Origin: Cellulomonas triticagri
Lineage (GTDB): Bacteria > Actinomycetota > Actinomycetes > Actinomycetales > Cellulomonadaceae
Reading direction: 5' to 3'
Assembly (NCBI RefSeq): GCF_003696205.1
Contig: NZ_RFFI01000025.1
Location: 1 to 38,542 of the forward strand
Length of the DNA: 38,542 nucleotides
Numbering within the stretch: the stretch's first letter is position 1; each line of letters begins with the position of its first letter. Shown here piece by piece: positions 25,681 to 37,996 of this stretch. Both the position numbers and the translations under genes were made by a program. The notes beneath the pieces are model-generated. The model saw nothing but the letters and a program-made list of their open reading frames with translations, did not search any database and had not been told where the DNA came from.

Positions 25681-26472
25681 ATGACGCAGGACCAGCGCTG
25701 GACCACCGCCGAGGTGGTGCGGCTGTCGGGCGTCACGTCGCGGACGCTGCGGCACTACGACGCGATCGGGCTGCTGCCCCCCGCGGGCACCGCGCCCGGC
25801 GGCCAGCGGGAGTACGGGCGCGCCGAGCTGCTGCGCCTGCAGCAGGTGCTGGTGCTGCGCGAGCTCGGCGTGGGGCTGCCCGCGATCGGGGAGATCCTCG
25901 ACGCGGACGACACCCGGGCGGGCGCGTCGGGGCAGGCCGGGACCGGCGTCCGCGTCGCCCGGCTGCGCGAGCACCACGCCGCGCTGCTCGCCGAGCGGGA
26001 CCGCCTGGACCGGCTCGCCGCGACCGTCGCCGCCACCGTCGACTCCCTGGAAGGAGGGACCGCCATGCCGGCGGAGCAGATGTACGACGGGTTCGACCAC
26101 GGGCCCTACGAGGAGGAGGCCCGCGAGCGCTGGGGGGACGAGGCCGTGGACCGCAGCACCCGGTCGTTCGCGGCGATGTCCGCCGCCGAGCGCGCCGCGC
26201 ACCAGCAGGAGCACGAGGCGGTCGCCGCGGGGCTGGCCGGGCTGCTGGGCGCGGGCACGCCGGTGACCGACCCGGCCGTGCGGGACCTCGTCGCGCGGCA
26301 CCACGCGTGGGTGTCGGTGTCCTGGGTGCCGGACCCCGAGCAGTACCGGGGCCTGGCGGCGATGTACGTGGACGACCCGCGGTTCGCCGCGACCTACGAC
26401 GCGGTGGCGCCGGGGCTCGCGGTGTACCTCCGCGACGCCGTGGCCGCGCACGCCGACGACGTCGCTGGATGA
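25681..26472 (+). CDS. MerR-family regulator with TipAS antibiotic-recognition domain
   Basis: The 263-aa product has an N-terminal MerR winged helix (WTTAEVVRLSGVTSRTLRHY, then DAIGLLPP, GQREYGRAELLRLQQVLVLRELG), a coiled-coil linker (LREHHAALLAERDRLDRL), and a TipAS domain from about residue 130 (EQMYDGFDHGPYEEEARERWGD). TipA-type proteins bind thiopeptides and other multidrug ligands and then activate the promoter they sit on. The gene's own promoter has the matching 19-nt spacer and palindrome. Start: the ATG at 25681 has GGAG at 9 nt; an ATG at 25654 with AGGA upstream is a real alternative. Its targets are unknown; the divergent fusion gene is a candidate. Confidence 0.9.
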   Translation: MTQDQRWTTAEVVRLSGVTSRTLRHYDAIGLLPPAGTAPGGQREYGRAELLRLQQVLVLRELGVGLPAIGEILDADDTRAGASGQAGTGVRVARLREHHAALLAERDRLDRLAATVAATVDSLEGGTAMPAEQMYDGFDHGPYEEEARERWGDEAVDRSTRSFAAMSAAERAAHQQEHEAVAAGLAGLLGAGTPVTDPAVRDLVARHHAWVSVSWVPDPEQYRGLAAMYVDDPRFAATYDAVAPGLAVYLRDAVAAHADDVAG

Positions 26473-26487
26473 TCCCGACATTCGGGA
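26473..26487. terminator. Short palindrome after the MerR gene
   Basis: TCCCGA and TCGGGA (26473-26478, 26482-26487) flank a 3-nt loop directly at the stop codon of the regulator gene. It is short for a terminator and might equally be a protein-binding site. Confidence 0.3.
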
Positions 26488-26637
26488 CCAACGGCCCAGT
26501 CGTCGGCGGGCGGCGCGCGGCAGGCTGAGCAGGTGCCGGACCACCGGTCGCCTCTCCCCCGGGGCGGCCACCGGGCCACCCGCCCGAGGTCCGCTCAGGT
26601 CACCTGGTGACGACGACCCGTCCCCAGGTACCCCCAG

Positions 26638-26680
26638 TCGAGGCACCACTGGCTCATCGCCCGGGCCGGTGGTGCCTCGA
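26638..26680. repeat. 12-bp inverted repeat in the gap before the photolyase gene
   Basis: TCGAGGCACCAC at 26638-26649 and its complement at 26669-26680 surround a 19-nt loop. It lies about 90 nt upstream of the photolyase start in a 295-nt gap that otherwise shows no convincing gene. It could be a terminator for the MerR gene or a regulatory structure. Confidence 0.45.
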
Positions 26681-26755
26681 CGTACGTCCGGACCCCGTGG
26701 AGACCTGGGGGTGCCCGCACCCCCGGGCCCGGTCGCGGCCGCCACGCCCGCTGGC

Positions 26756-26761
26756 TACCGT
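26756..26761 (+). promoter_or_regulatory. -10 box of a leaderless photolyase transcript
   Basis: TACCGT ends 6 nt before the GTG start at 26768, and no Shine-Dalgarno is present. This is the arrangement of leaderless actinobacterial genes. A -35 is not evident. Confidence 0.5.
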
Positions 26762-26767
26762 CGCCCG

Positions 26768-28132
26768 GTGACCGCGATCCACTGGTTCCGCCGCGACCTG
26801 CGGCTCGGCGACAACCCGGCCCTGCACGCCGCCGCGGAGGCGGGCGGCGACGTCCTCGCCCTGTACGTCCTCGACCCACGGCTCTGGGAGTCGGCGGGCG
26901 ACCCGCGCCGCGCCTACCTGGCCCGCAGCCTGGCGGCGCTGTCCGAGCAGACCGGCGGGCGGCTGCTGGTGCGTTCCGGCGACCCCCGCGAGGTGGTGCC
27001 CGCCGTCGCGCGCGAGGTCGAGGCGGAGCAGGTGCACGTCGCCGCGTCGCACGAGCCGTTCGGCCGCAAGCGGGACGACGACGTGGAGTGGCAGCTCGAG
27101 GACGCGGGACGCGCCCTGGTGCGGACCGGGTCCCCGTACGCGGTCGCGCCCGGGCGGGTGCGCAACGGGTCCGGCGACCCGTACAAGGTGTTCACCCCGT
27201 TCCGGCGGGCGTGGGCCGAGCACGGCTGGCGCGCCCCCGCCCCCGACGCGGCCGCGACCCGGCGGTCCGTGACGTTCGCCGACGGCGGGCGGTCCGACGC
27301 CGTGCCCGACGCGCCGGTCCCGGACGGGCTCGACCTGCCGGAGGCGGGCGAGGACGCCGCCCTGGCCCGCTGGGCGGAGATGCTCGACGGGCCGCTGTCG
27401 CACTACGCCGACGAGCGCGACCGCCCGGACCGGGACAGCACCTCGCGGCTGTCGGTCCCGCTCAAGTGGGGCGAGCTGCACCCCCGCACCGTGCTCGCCG
27501 ATCTCGCGCACCGGCGCGGCGAGGGCGCGGACACGTTCCGCAGCCAGATCGCGTGGCGCGAGTTCCACGCCGACGTGCTGCACCACAACCCGGGCGCGGC
27601 GCACCGCTCGCTGACGCCGGTCGTGCCCGAGGCGTCCTGGGCCCGAGGGGCGGCGGAGGAGCGCGCCATGGAGGCGTGGACCGCCGGACGCACCGGGTAC
27701 CCGCTTGTCGACGCGGGGATGCGCCAGCTGCTCGCCGAGGGCTGGATGCACAACCGGGTGCGCATGGTCGTCGCGTCGTTCCTGGTCAAGGACCTGCACG
27801 TGCGGTGGCAGCGGGGTGCGGCGCACTTCATGGCCTGGCTGGTGGACGGCGACATGCCGCAGAACCAGCTGAACTGGCAGTGGGTCGCCGGGACCGGGCG
27901 GGACGCCGCCCCGTACTTCCGGGTGTTCAACCCGGTGACGCAGGGCGTGAAGTTCGACCCGCACGGGCACTACGTGCGCCGGTGGGTGCCCGAGCTGCGC
28001 GACATCCCGGGCAAGGCGGCGCACGAGCCGTGGAAGCTGCCGCGCTCGGCGGCGCCGGACTACCCCGAGCGGGTGGTCGACCACGCGCACGAGCGCGAGG
28101 TCACGCTCGGCGCGTACCACTCCATGCGGTGA
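26768..28132 (+). CDS. phrB: DNA photolyase (class I CPD, cryptochrome/photolyase family)
   Basis: The 454-aa product starts MTAIHWFRRDLRLGDNPAL, the conserved N-terminus of the antenna-binding domain. The FAD-binding domain shows STSRLSVPLKWGELHPRT, FRSQIAWREFHADVLHHNP, RTGYPLVDAGMRQLLAEGWMH (TGYPLVDAGMR and MHNRVRM are hallmarks), WRGAAHF-like WQRGAAHFMAWLVDGD and NQLNWQWVAGTG. It repairs UV-induced cyclobutane pyrimidine dimers with blue light and FADH-. I chose the GTG at 26768 because a TACCGT -10 box lies 6 nt upstream; the longer in-frame start at 26669 adds a non-conserved Pro-rich extension. Confidence 0.93.
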   Translation: MTAIHWFRRDLRLGDNPALHAAAEAGGDVLALYVLDPRLWESAGDPRRAYLARSLAALSEQTGGRLLVRSGDPREVVPAVAREVEAEQVHVAASHEPFGRKRDDDVEWQLEDAGRALVRTGSPYAVAPGRVRNGSGDPYKVFTPFRRAWAEHGWRAPAPDAAATRRSVTFADGGRSDAVPDAPVPDGLDLPEAGEDAALARWAEMLDGPLSHYADERDRPDRDSTSRLSVPLKWGELHPRTVLADLAHRRGEGADTFRSQIAWREFHADVLHHNPGAAHRSLTPVVPEASWARGAAEERAMEAWTAGRTGYPLVDAGMRQLLAEGWMHNRVRMVVASFLVKDLHVRWQRGAAHFMAWLVDGDMPQNQLNWQWVAGTGRDAAPYFRVFNPVTQGVKFDPHGHYVRRWVPELRDIPGKAAHEPWKLPRSAAPDYPERVVDHAHEREVTLGAYHSMR

Positions 28133-28308
28133 CGGTCGCGACCGCGCGGGTCCGCAGGCAGGACGGAGGTCCCGGATGGGGCTCTCCGAGGGGGTTCCTC
28201 GTGCGGGTTCCGTGAGAGTCGGGACCTCGGTCCCGGTCCACGCGGGACAAATCGGAGGAGATTGGGAACGCAGTCACAAGGCGACTCCCGACGACCGAAG
28301 GCATGAAC

Positions 28309-28875
28309 ATGACCGCCACCGCAACCCCCCGCAGCACCGCCGCTCCGGTGCCCGTGCGGACCCAGGAGAGCATCGTCACGTCCGTCGCGGGCCGGCGCTC
28401 CATCGCCGTCCTGCGCCTCGGCACCGGCTTCATCTTCCTGTGGGCGTTCCTCGACAAGACGTTCGGCCTCGGCTACTCCACCCCCTCCGAGCGGGCGTGG
28501 ATCAACGGCGGCACCCCGAGCCAGGGCTTCATGAAGGGCGACGCCGTCATCGGCCCGTTCAAGGACCTGTTCGCCTCGATGGCCAGCCCCGCCACCGACG
28601 TGCTGTTCATGCTCGGCATGCTCGGCGTCGGCCTCGCGGTGATGCTCGGCATGGGCGTGCGCGTCGCCGCCTGGGCCGGCTCGATCATCATGCTGCTCAT
28701 GTGGGTCGCCGAGTGGCCGCTCACCGCGGGCTCGACCAACCCCGTCATGGACTACCACATCGTCTACGCGATGGCGCTGGCCGTCGTCGCCCTCACCCTC
28801 GGCGGCGACACGTGGGGCCTCGGCAAGTGGTGGGGAAACCTGCCGCTCGTGCAGAAGTACGGCTGGCTGCGCTGA
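28309..28875 (+). CDS. DoxX-like integral membrane protein
   Basis: The 188-aa protein has four hydrophobic segments: SIAVLRLGTGFIFLWAFLDK (about 30-50), VLFMLGMLGVGLAVMLGMG, AAWAGSIIMLLMWVAEWPL and IVYAMALAVVALTLGG. The arrangement RLGTGFIFLWAFLDK, long loop, then three helices and the YHIVYA motif is that of the DoxX/TQO-small-subunit group. The biochemical role is unknown in most bacteria. GAAGG lies 7 nt before the ATG at 28309; another ATG at 28303 is only 1 nt from it. The 176-nt upstream gap after the photolyase gene contains a GGGACC-TC-GGTCCC dyad near 28221. A strong terminator follows. Confidence 0.8.
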   Translation: MTATATPRSTAAPVPVRTQESIVTSVAGRRSIAVLRLGTGFIFLWAFLDKTFGLGYSTPSERAWINGGTPSQGFMKGDAVIGPFKDLFASMASPATDVLFMLGMLGVGLAVMLGMGVRVAAWAGSIIMLLMWVAEWPLTAGSTNPVMDYHIVYAMALAVVALTLGGDTWGLGKWWGNLPLVQKYGWLR

Positions 28876-28895
28876 CGCACCCGCCCCGCACGACA

Positions 28896-28933
28896 GGACG
28901 GCGCCGGATCCCCGTGGGGGTCCGGCGCCGTCC
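28896..28933. terminator. Strong bidirectional hairpin between convergent doxX-like and GNAT genes
   Basis: Perfect 13-nt arms at 28896-28908 and 28921-28933 enclose TCCCCGTGGGGG, which itself adds a CCCC/GGGG stem. It stands 20 nt after the DoxX-like stop and 15 nt before the opposing gene's end, so it serves both. Confidence 0.85.
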
Positions 28934-28948
28934 CGCGTCCGCGCGAGG

Positions 28949-29494
28949 TCAGGCCGCGCGCAGGGCGCGGTACTCGTCCTCGAGCATCCCCATGTCGATC
29001 CCGTCGCACCAGCCGTCGCCGTCCCGGTACGCGTCCCGGCGCCGACCCTCGACGCGGAACCCGATGTTCTCGTACAGCGAGTGCGCGCGGGCGTTGATGC
29101 TCAGCACGTCCAGCCCCACCCGGTGCAGGCCGATGCCGTCGAACGCCAGACCCAGCACCAGCTCGATCGCCTCGGTGCCGTAGCCCCGCCCCCGGTAGCC
29201 CGGGCGCATCACCAGGCGCAGGTTCGCCGAGCCCACGACCTCGTCGATGTCGTTGAGGACGATCTCGCCCAGGTACTCGTCGGAGCCGTTGGCCGTGATC
29301 GCGAGGTCGATCCGTCCCGGACGGGCCGAGACGGTCGCGCACCACTCGTCGATCTGCGCGCGGGTGAACGCCGTCGTGGTCCCGGTGGTCCGCATGCCCT
29401 CCGGGTCGTTCACCATGTCCCACATCGCCGGCGCGTCGCGCGCGGCGACCGGGCGCAGGTGGATCATCTCGCCCTCGAGCGTGGGCTTCTCCAC
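28949..29494 (-). CDS. GNAT N-acetyltransferase (RimJ/RimL-like)
   Basis: The 181-aa product begins VEKPTLEGEMIHLRPVAARD and has AMWDMVNDPEGMR, NLRLVMRPGYRGRGYGTEAI (acetyl-CoA-binding RGRGYGTEA), LHRVGLDVLSINARAHSLYE and GFRVEGRRRDAYRDGDGW. This is the RimJ/RimL group, which includes ribosomal-protein acetyltransferases and many small-molecule acetylators; the substrate cannot be told. The GTG at 29492-29494 has GGGGGAG 6 nt upstream and is preferred to a longer start at 29566. A TAGCAT -10-like box lies about 40 nt upstream. Confidence 0.85.
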   Translation of the reverse strand: MEKPTLEGEMIHLRPVAARDAPAMWDMVNDPEGMRTTGTTTAFTRAQIDEWCATVSARPGRIDLAITANGSDEYLGEIVLNDIDEVVGSANLRLVMRPGYRGRGYGTEAIELVLGLAFDGIGLHRVGLDVLSINARAHSLYENIGFRVEGRRRDAYRDGDGWCDGIDMGMLEDEYRALRAA

Positions 29495-29627
29495 AGGTCT
29501 CCCCCTTCGTGGCCCCTCGTCACCGCCGATGCTAGACACCGCGGGTGACCGGCGTGTTTCGTTCACGGCCGCGGCCTGCGGGCGGTCGTCGTCCGTCGCA
29601 CGGCGTCCACCCGCCGACCGACGTGCG

Positions 29628-29665
29628 GACGGCGGCGCACCCCGGACCCGGTGTGCGCCGCCGTC
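29628..29665 (-). terminator. 13-bp perfect hairpin after gatB
   Basis: GACGGCGGCGCAC at 29628-29640 and its complement at 29653-29665 enclose a 12-nt loop, 18 nt after the gatB stop codon. No T-run. It is the probable end of the gatCAB transcript. Confidence 0.75.
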
Positions 29666-29683
29666 GGCGTCCTGCTGCGGCCG

Positions 29684-31192
29684 CTACGCCTGCACGCGCT
29701 CCAGCACGAGCTCGCGCACGCGGCCGGCGTCGGCCTGACCGCGGGTGGCCTTCATGACCGAGCCGATGATCGCGCCGACCGGGCCGAGGTTGCCCGACCG
29801 GATCTTGTCCGCGATGTCGGGCTGCGCGGCGAGCGCCGCGTCGATGGCCTCGAGCAGCGGGCCGTCGTCGGACACGACCTCGAGCCCGCGCGCGACGACG
29901 ACGGCCTCCGGGTCGCCCTCGCCCGCGAGCACGCCCTCGAGCACCTGGCGCGCGAGCTTGTCGTTGATCCGCCCGGAGTCGACGAGCTGCTGCAGCTGGC
30001 CGATCTGCCCCGGGGTGATCGGCAGCTCGCCGAGCTCGACCTCCTGCGACTTGGCGGTGCGGGCGAGCTCGCCCATCCACCACTTGCGCGCGGCGGCCGG
30101 GCTCGCGCCCGCGGCGACGGTCGCCTCGATCAGCTCGATGGCTCCCGCGTTGACGACGTCGCGCATCTCGGCGTCGGCGTAGCCCCACTCCCCCTGCAGC
30201 CGGCGACGGCGGGCGGCGGGCAGCTCGGGGAGCGCGGCGCGGATCTCCTCGACCCACTCGCGCGACGGCGCGACCGGCACCAGGTCGGGCTCCGGGAAGT
30301 ACCGGTAGTCCTCGGCGTCGGACTTCACGCGGCCAGACGTCGTGACGCCGGTGTCCTCGTGCCAGTGCCGGGTCTCCTGCGTGACGGTGCCCGCGGCGTC
30401 GAGCACGGCCGCCTGGCGGCTGATCTCGTACCGCACGGAGCGCTCGACGGACCGGAACGAGTTGACGTTCTTGGTCTCGGTACGGGTGCCCAGCGGGGAC
30501 TGAGGCGTCGGGCGCAGCGAGACGTTCACGTCGGCGCGGACGTTGCCACGCTCCATGCGCGCCTCGGAGACGCCGAGCGCACGGAAGATGTCCCGCAGGG
30601 TCTGCACGTAGGCGCGCGCGACCTCGGGGGCCCGCTCGCCCGCGCCGGTGATCGGCTTGGTGACGATCTCGACCAGCGGGATGCCCGCGCGGTTGTAGTC
30701 GACCAGCGAGTACTCGGCGCCCTGGATGCGGCCGGCGGCGCCGCCGACGTGCGTGTTCTTGCCGGCGTCCTCCTCCATGTGCGCGCGCTCGATCTCGACG
30801 CGGAACACCGTGCCGTCCTCGAGCTCGACGTCCAGGTGGCCCTCGTACGCGATGGGCTCGTCGTACTGGGAGGTCTGGAAGTTCTTCGGGACGTCCGGGT
30901 AGAAGTAGTTCTTCCGGGCGAACCGGCAGGACTCCGCGATCTGGCAGTTCAGCGCGAGGCCGATCCGGATCGCGTACTCCACGGCCGTGCCGTTGACGGC
31001 GGGCAGGGCGCCCGGCAGGCCGAGCGACACCGGCGTGACGGCGGTGTTGGGCTCGGCGCCGAAGGTCTGCGGCGCGCCGTCGAACATCTTGGTCGCGGTG
31101 CCGAGCTCGACGTGCACCTCGATGCCGATGACCGGGTCGAACCGGGCCACGGCGTCGTCGTAGTCGACCAGGTCGACGGTCTGGGTGCTCAC
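29684..31192 (-). CDS. gatB: Aspartyl/glutamyl-tRNA amidotransferase subunit B
   Basis: The 502-aa product has the GatB cradle signature [95 protein letters not shown], and a C-terminal YqeY-like tail (ANKIR-type [30 protein letters not shown]). It activates misacylated Glu-tRNA(Gln) or Asp-tRNA(Asn) with ATP for amidation. The GTG start at 31190-31192 overlaps the gatA stop codon (GTGA), so translation is coupled. Confidence 0.97.
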   Translation of the reverse strand: MSTQTVDLVDYDDAVARFDPVIGIEVHVELGTATKMFDGAPQTFGAEPNTAVTPVSLGLPGALPAVNGTAVEYAIRIGLALNCQIAESCRFARKNYFYPDVPKNFQTSQYDEPIAYEGHLDVELEDGTVFRVEIERAHMEEDAGKNTHVGGAAGRIQGAEYSLVDYNRAGIPLVEIVTKPITGAGERAPEVARAYVQTLRDIFRALGVSEARMERGNVRADVNVSLRPTPQSPLGTRTETKNVNSFRSVERSVRYEISRQAAVLDAAGTVTQETRHWHEDTGVTTSGRVKSDAEDYRYFPEPDLVPVAPSREWVEEIRAALPELPAARRRRLQGEWGYADAEMRDVVNAGAIELIEATVAAGASPAAARKWWMGELARTAKSQEVELGELPITPGQIGQLQQLVDSGRINDKLARQVLEGVLAGEGDPEAVVVARGLEVVSDDGPLLEAIDAALAAQPDIADKIRSGNLGPVGAIIGSVMKATRGQADAGRVRELVLERVQA

Positions 31193-32712
31193 TCGGACAC
31201 CTCCAGCTCGGGGGCGCTCGCCAGCAGCGGGCCGCCCCAGGTCTTCTCCAGCAGCGCCTCGAGCGCGGCGCCCACGCGGTACAGCCGGTCGTCGGCCTTC
31301 GCCGGGGCCAGCACCTGGAAGCCGACGGGCAGGCCGTCGTTTGACAGGCCGTTCGGCAGGGACATGCCGGGCACGCCCGCGAGGTTGGCCGGGATGGTCG
31401 CGACGTCGTTGAGGTACATCGCCATCGGGTCGTCGAGCTTCTCGCCCAGCTTGAACGCCGTGGTCGGCGCCGTCGGGGAGACCAGCACGTCGGCCTGCTC
31501 GAACGCGGCGGCGAAGTCGCGCTGGATGAGCGTGCGGACCTTCTGCGCCGAGCCGTAGTAGGCGTCGTAGTAGCCCGCCGACAGGGCGTAGGTGCCGAGG
31601 ATGATGCGACGCTTCACCTCGTCGCCGAACCCGGCGCCGCGGGTCGCGGACATCACGCGCTCCGCGGTGACCGGGCCCTCGGTGGGCTCGACCCGCAGGC
31701 CGAAGCGCATGCCGTCGAACTTCGCCAGGTTGCTGGACGCCTCGCTCGGCAGGATCAGGTAGTACGCGCCGAGGGCGTACGGGAAGTGCGGGCAGGAGAC
31801 CTCGACGATCTCCGCGCCCGCGCCGCGCAGCAGGTCCAGCGACTCCTCGAACCGCGCGAGCACGCCGGGCTGGTAGCCCTCGCCCTGCAGCTCGCGGACC
31901 ACGCCGACGCGCACGCCGGTCAGGTCGCCGGACGCGCCCTGGCGGGCGGCGGCGACCAGACCGGGCAGCGGCTCCGGGATGGACGTCGAGTCGCGCGGGT
32001 CGTGCCCGCCGATCAGCTCGTGCAGCAGGGCCGAGTCCAGGACGGTCCGGGTGACCGGGCCGGCCTGGTCGAGCGACGAGGCGAGCGCGATGAGGCCGTA
32101 GCGGGACACCGAGCCGTACGTCGGCTTCACGCCGACGGTGCCGGTGACGGCGCCGGGCTGGCGGATCGAGCCGCCGGTGTCCGTGCCGATGGCCAGCGGG
32201 GCCTCGTACGCGGCGACGGCCGCGGCCGAGCCACCGCCCGAGCCGCCGGGGATCCGGTCCAGGTCCCACGGGTTGTGCGTGTCGCCGTACGCGGAGTGCT
32301 CCGTCGAGGAGCCCATCGCGAACTCGTCCATGTTGGTCTTGCCGAGGATCGGCAGGCCCGCGGCCTTGATCCGCTCGACCAGGGTCGCGTCGTACGGCGG
32401 CACCCAGCCCTCGAGGATCTTCGAGCCCGCCGTGGTCGGCAGGCCCCGCGTCACGACGACGTCCTTGACGGCGATCGGGACACCCGCGAGGGGGTGCAGC
32501 TGCTCGCCGGCGGCGCGGCGCGCGTCGACGTCGGCGGCGGTGGCCAGCGCCTCCTGCGCGGAGACGTGCAGGTAGGCGTGCACGGCGGGCTCGACGGCCG
32601 CGATGCGGTCCAGGTGCGCCTGCGTCACCTCGACGCTGGTCACCTCGCCCGCGGCGAGCTTCTCCGCCAGCGCGGCGGCGGACAGCCGGGTCAGGTCGGT
32701 GGTCACGATCAC
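31189..32712 (-). CDS. gatA: Aspartyl/glutamyl-tRNA amidotransferase subunit A
   Basis: The 507-aa amidase-signature enzyme has the catalytic Lys in VPIAVKDVV, the Ser-rich [15 protein letters not shown] and the nucleophile loop [13 protein letters not shown], completing the Ser-cis-Ser-Lys triad. It releases ammonia from glutamine for GatB. The GTG at 32710-32712 overlaps the gatC stop (GTGA); a second GTG at 32706 with GAGGAG at 5 nt is also possible. The stop overlaps gatB. Confidence 0.97.
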   Translation of the reverse strand: MIVTTDLTRLSAAALAEKLAAGEVTSVEVTQAHLDRIAAVEPAVHAYLHVSAQEALATAADVDARRAAGEQLHPLAGVPIAVKDVVVTRGLPTTAGSKILEGWVPPYDATLVERIKAAGLPILGKTNMDEFAMGSSTEHSAYGDTHNPWDLDRIPGGSGGGSAAAVAAYEAPLAIGTDTGGSIRQPGAVTGTVGVKPTYGSVSRYGLIALASSLDQAGPVTRTVLDSALLHELIGGHDPRDSTSIPEPLPGLVAAARQGASGDLTGVRVGVVRELQGEGYQPGVLARFEESLDLLRGAGAEIVEVSCPHFPYALGAYYLILPSEASSNLAKFDGMRFGLRVEPTEGPVTAERVMSATRGAGFGDEVKRRIILGTYALSAGYYDAYYGSAQKVRTLIQRDFAAAFEQADVLVSPTAPTTAFKLGEKLDDPMAMYLNDVATIPANLAGVPGMSLPNGLSNDGLPVGFQVLAPAKADDRLYRVGAALEALLEKTWGGPLLASAPELEVSE

Positions 32713-33005
32713 TCCTCCCCGAGGATCTGCGGGACGAGGAACTTGCCGTCCTCCGACGCCGGGGCGCCGGACAGCGCGGCGGCCTGTGACAGCGGCTGCT
32801 CGGGCACGTCGGGGCGGAACACGTTGGTCATCGGCAGCGGGTGGCTGGTGGCCGGCACGTCGGGCGTGGCGACCTCGCTGACCCGGGCGACCGACTCGAC
32901 GATTACGTCGAGCTCGCCGGCGAGCCGGTCGATCTCCTCGGGGGTCAGGTCGATCCGCGCCAGGCCCGCGACGCGCGCGACCTCGTCACGAGAGAGGGAG
33001 GACAT
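32709..33005 (-). CDS. gatC: Aspartyl/glutamyl-tRNA amidotransferase subunit C
   Basis: The 98-aa protein starts [20 protein letters not shown], with [20 protein letters not shown] and [12 protein letters not shown], the GatC pattern of a belt that holds GatA and GatB together. First gene of gatCAB. The ATG at 33003-33005 has no Shine-Dalgarno, but a TAGACT -10 box ends 7 nt upstream, so the operon mRNA is probably leaderless. A longer frame reaching 33086 is rejected. Confidence 0.95.
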   Translation of the reverse strand: MSSLSRDEVARVAGLARIDLTPEEIDRLAGELDVIVESVARVSEVATPDVPATSHPLPMTNVFRPDVPEQPLSQAAALSGAPASEDGKFLVPQILGEE

Positions 33006-33012
33006 GCCCCCG

Positions 33013-33018
33013 AGTCTA
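33013..33018 (-). promoter_or_regulatory. -10 box of the leaderless gatCAB transcript
   Basis: TAGACT on the minus strand lies 7 nt upstream of the gatC ATG. No convincing -35 is present at 17 nt. Confidence 0.55.
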
Positions 33019-33089
33019 GTCAGGTGCGCGCCCCGGGCCGCAGTCCGCGCCGCGCCCTGTGGACCACCGGGCGGCGCCCGCGGCACCGG

Positions 33090-33503
33090 TCAGACGCGTG
33101 CCGCGGAGACCAGCGCGAGCACCGCGTCCGCGTAGGCGTCCTCGGCCGTCTCCGCCGCGAACGCCCGCTCCGGCTGCCCGGGGAGCTCGACCACCACCAG
33201 GTAGGACCCGTCGAGCGCTCGCGCCAGGCTCCGGAACGTCCCGCCGAGCAGCTCGCGGAGCTGGTCCTCGCGGGGCAGCCACACGGCGTCGTCCTGCGTC
33301 ACCGAGTCGAGCGCCCACTCCGTCGTCCCGTTGAACCCCAGGACGGTGCCGCTCGGGTACGCGTGCGGCTCGATGGTCATCTCGCTGATGGTGAAGACGT
33401 CCCCGGCCAGCGCCGGCTGCCGGAGGGTGAAGCGGTCACCCGACGTCGGGGTCCAGCGCAGACCCGCGGCCTGCAGCATCTCGGCACGGTCGACGGCGAT
33501 CAT
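33090..33503 (-). CDS. Conserved actinobacterial protein of unknown function (137 aa)
   Basis: The product is 137 aa with no signal peptide or membrane segment. Distinct stretches include GLRWTPTSGDRFTL, DVFTISEMTIEPH, FNGTTEWALDSV and VWLPREDQLRELLGGTFRSL, then VVELPGQPERAFAAETAEDAYADAVLALV. I recall similar proteins as common in Micrococcales, often labelled loosely as a pilus-assembly CpaE-like protein; nothing in the sequence supports that function. It has no Walker A motif. The ATG at 33501-33503 has a GATACT -10-like box 6 nt upstream and may be leaderless. It stands between gatC and the 33574-33640 repeat. Confidence 0.7.
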   Translation of the reverse strand: MIAVDRAEMLQAAGLRWTPTSGDRFTLRQPALAGDVFTISEMTIEPHAYPSGTVLGFNGTTEWALDSVTQDDAVWLPREDQLRELLGGTFRSLARALDGSYLVVVELPGQPERAFAAETAEDAYADAVLALVSAARV

Positions 33504-33573
33504 CGCGCCAGTATCGTCCGGCGCCCGCGACGACGCCCGGCGAGCGCGACGTCGCGGGCGGCCGCGAGGGCGG

Positions 33574-33640
33574 CGAGGTCGTCACACGTCGACGAGGTCG
33601 TCACACGTGCCTGACGACCTCGTCGACGAAGGACGACCTC
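33574..33640. repeat. Four-copy symmetrical GAGGTCG element with 17-bp hairpin (probable terminator of ligA-GNAT)
   Basis: GAGGTCG occurs at 33575 and 33594, and CGACCTC at 33615 and 33634. Both pairs have period 19, giving a symmetrical element. The first pair is part of a perfect 16-nt tandem repeat (33574-33589, 33593-33608). Positions 33587-33603 and 33612-33628 form a perfect 17-bp stem with an 8-nt loop. It lies after the GNAT stop on the minus strand, so it probably terminates ligA-GNAT transcription, but its internal symmetry exceeds what a terminator needs. Confidence 0.7.
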
Positions 33641-33695
33641 GAGATCGGCCCGACCCGCACGAGGCCGGGCCGAGCCGTGCCGGGAGCCGCCGGGG

Positions 33696-37190
<3,495 letters not shown>

Positions 37191-37304
37191 CCGGACACCC
37201 TGTGGACGACGACCCCGGTGTGTCAGTGGTCCCGCGCAGTGTGGTGCAGGACGAGGGGTACGGGCCGCCAGGGCCCCTCGCAGGACCGACGCGAGGAGGA
37301 GACC

Positions 37305-37694
37305 GTGACGACCGTACGACCGACCTGGCAGGTGGACACCTGCCCCACCTGGTGCGTGGTGCTCCACGCCGAGGACGACCACCCCCACGACCGGGTGCAC
37401 ATGAGCGACTCGATGTCGGTCCGGGTGCGCCAGCTCCTCGGCGCGACCGGGGCGGCCGGTGCCGCCGTCTCCCCGTTCGCGGAGCGGGACGCCCCGGCAC
37501 CCGTGACCAGCCCGGAGCGGGCCGACGCCACCGCGACCGCCGACCTGGCGGTCACGGTGCACCGCCGCGACGGGGCCGGGACGACGTGGCTGTACGCGGG
37601 CGACGGCGCGGTCCAGTCGCTCGAGCTCACGGCCGACTCCTGGGCGCACCTGCTCCCGGCGGTCGACCGGGCGCTGACGCTGGCGCGCGCGTGA
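37305..37694 (+). CDS. Conserved small actinobacterial protein (129 aa, Cys/His-rich N-terminus)
   Basis: The product starts VTTVRPTWQVDTCPTWCVVL, followed by HAEDDHPHDRVHMSDSM. The CPxWC motif and an HxxDxxxHDRxH stretch could bind a metal. This N-terminus is typical of a family of uncharacterised actinobacterial proteins (DUF6907-like, from memory). The rest is acidic with VTVHRRDGAGTTWLY and a terminal helix. No membrane segment. The GTG at 37305 has GAGGAGGAG 3-5 nt upstream, a strong ribosome site. It lies between the two XRE genes, is co-directional with the first after 114 nt, and may be part of its regulon. Confidence 0.75.
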   Translation: MTTVRPTWQVDTCPTWCVVLHAEDDHPHDRVHMSDSMSVRVRQLLGATGAAGAAVSPFAERDAPAPVTSPERADATATADLAVTVHRRDGAGTTWLYAGDGAVQSLELTADSWAHLLPAVDRALTLARA

Positions 37695-37699
37695 CGGCG

Positions 37700-37737
37700 C
37701 GGGTCCGTGCCGCCCCCTCCCGGACGGCACGGACCCG
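37700..37737. terminator. 13-bp hairpin between convergent genes
   Basis: CGGGTCCGTGCCG at 37700-37712 and its complement at 37725-37737 enclose a 12-nt loop. It fills the 46-nt gap between the 37305-37694 gene and the opposing XRE gene, so it terminates both. Confidence 0.85.
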
Positions 37738-37740
37738 GCC

Positions 37741-37959
37741 TCACGGCTGCTCGACCAGCAGGTCCAGCGCCGTGACCTCCAGACGACCGGCGAGGTGCTC
37801 GACCGTCCGGAGCGTGAGGTTCCGGGACCCGGCCTCGAGGCTGCCCACGTAGGTCCGGTGGACGCCGATGAGCTCCGCGAGCCCTTCCTGGGTGAGGCCC
37901 CGGTCCTCCCGCATGCGCCTGACGTTCTTCCCGACCGTGACCTGCAGCTCTCCGCTCAC
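37741..37959 (-). CDS. Small XRE-family DNA-binding protein (second of two)
   Basis: The 72-aa protein has the HTH_3 domain: VGKNVRRMREDRGLTQEGLA, ELIGVHRTYVGSLEAGSRNL and RTVEHLAGRLEVTALDLL. It is a clear paralogue of the 36966-37190 product. The recognition-helix region differs little (VHRTYLGG versus VHRTYVGS), so both may see similar DNA, in line with the shared 19-nt motif upstream of each. The GTG start at 37957-37959 has no Shine-Dalgarno. Confidence 0.88.
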   Translation of the reverse strand: MSGELQVTVGKNVRRMREDRGLTQEGLAELIGVHRTYVGSLEAGSRNLTLRTVEHLAGRLEVTALDLLVEQP

Positions 37960-37996
37960 GGGAGTGACGTTCGGGTAGCCCCGGCCTGCGGTCCAC

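Noticed and set aside
26595..26654. Small minus-strand ORF (MSQWCLDWGYLGTGRRHQVT) in the gap before the photolyase gene
   Set aside because: No clear ribosome site and no family recognised; it overlaps one arm of the 26638-26680 inverted repeat. It is kept only as a weak possibility.
33090..33503. CpaE/pilus-assembly label for the 137-aa protein
   Set aside because: No Walker or ParA-like motif is visible and no pilus genes are nearby.
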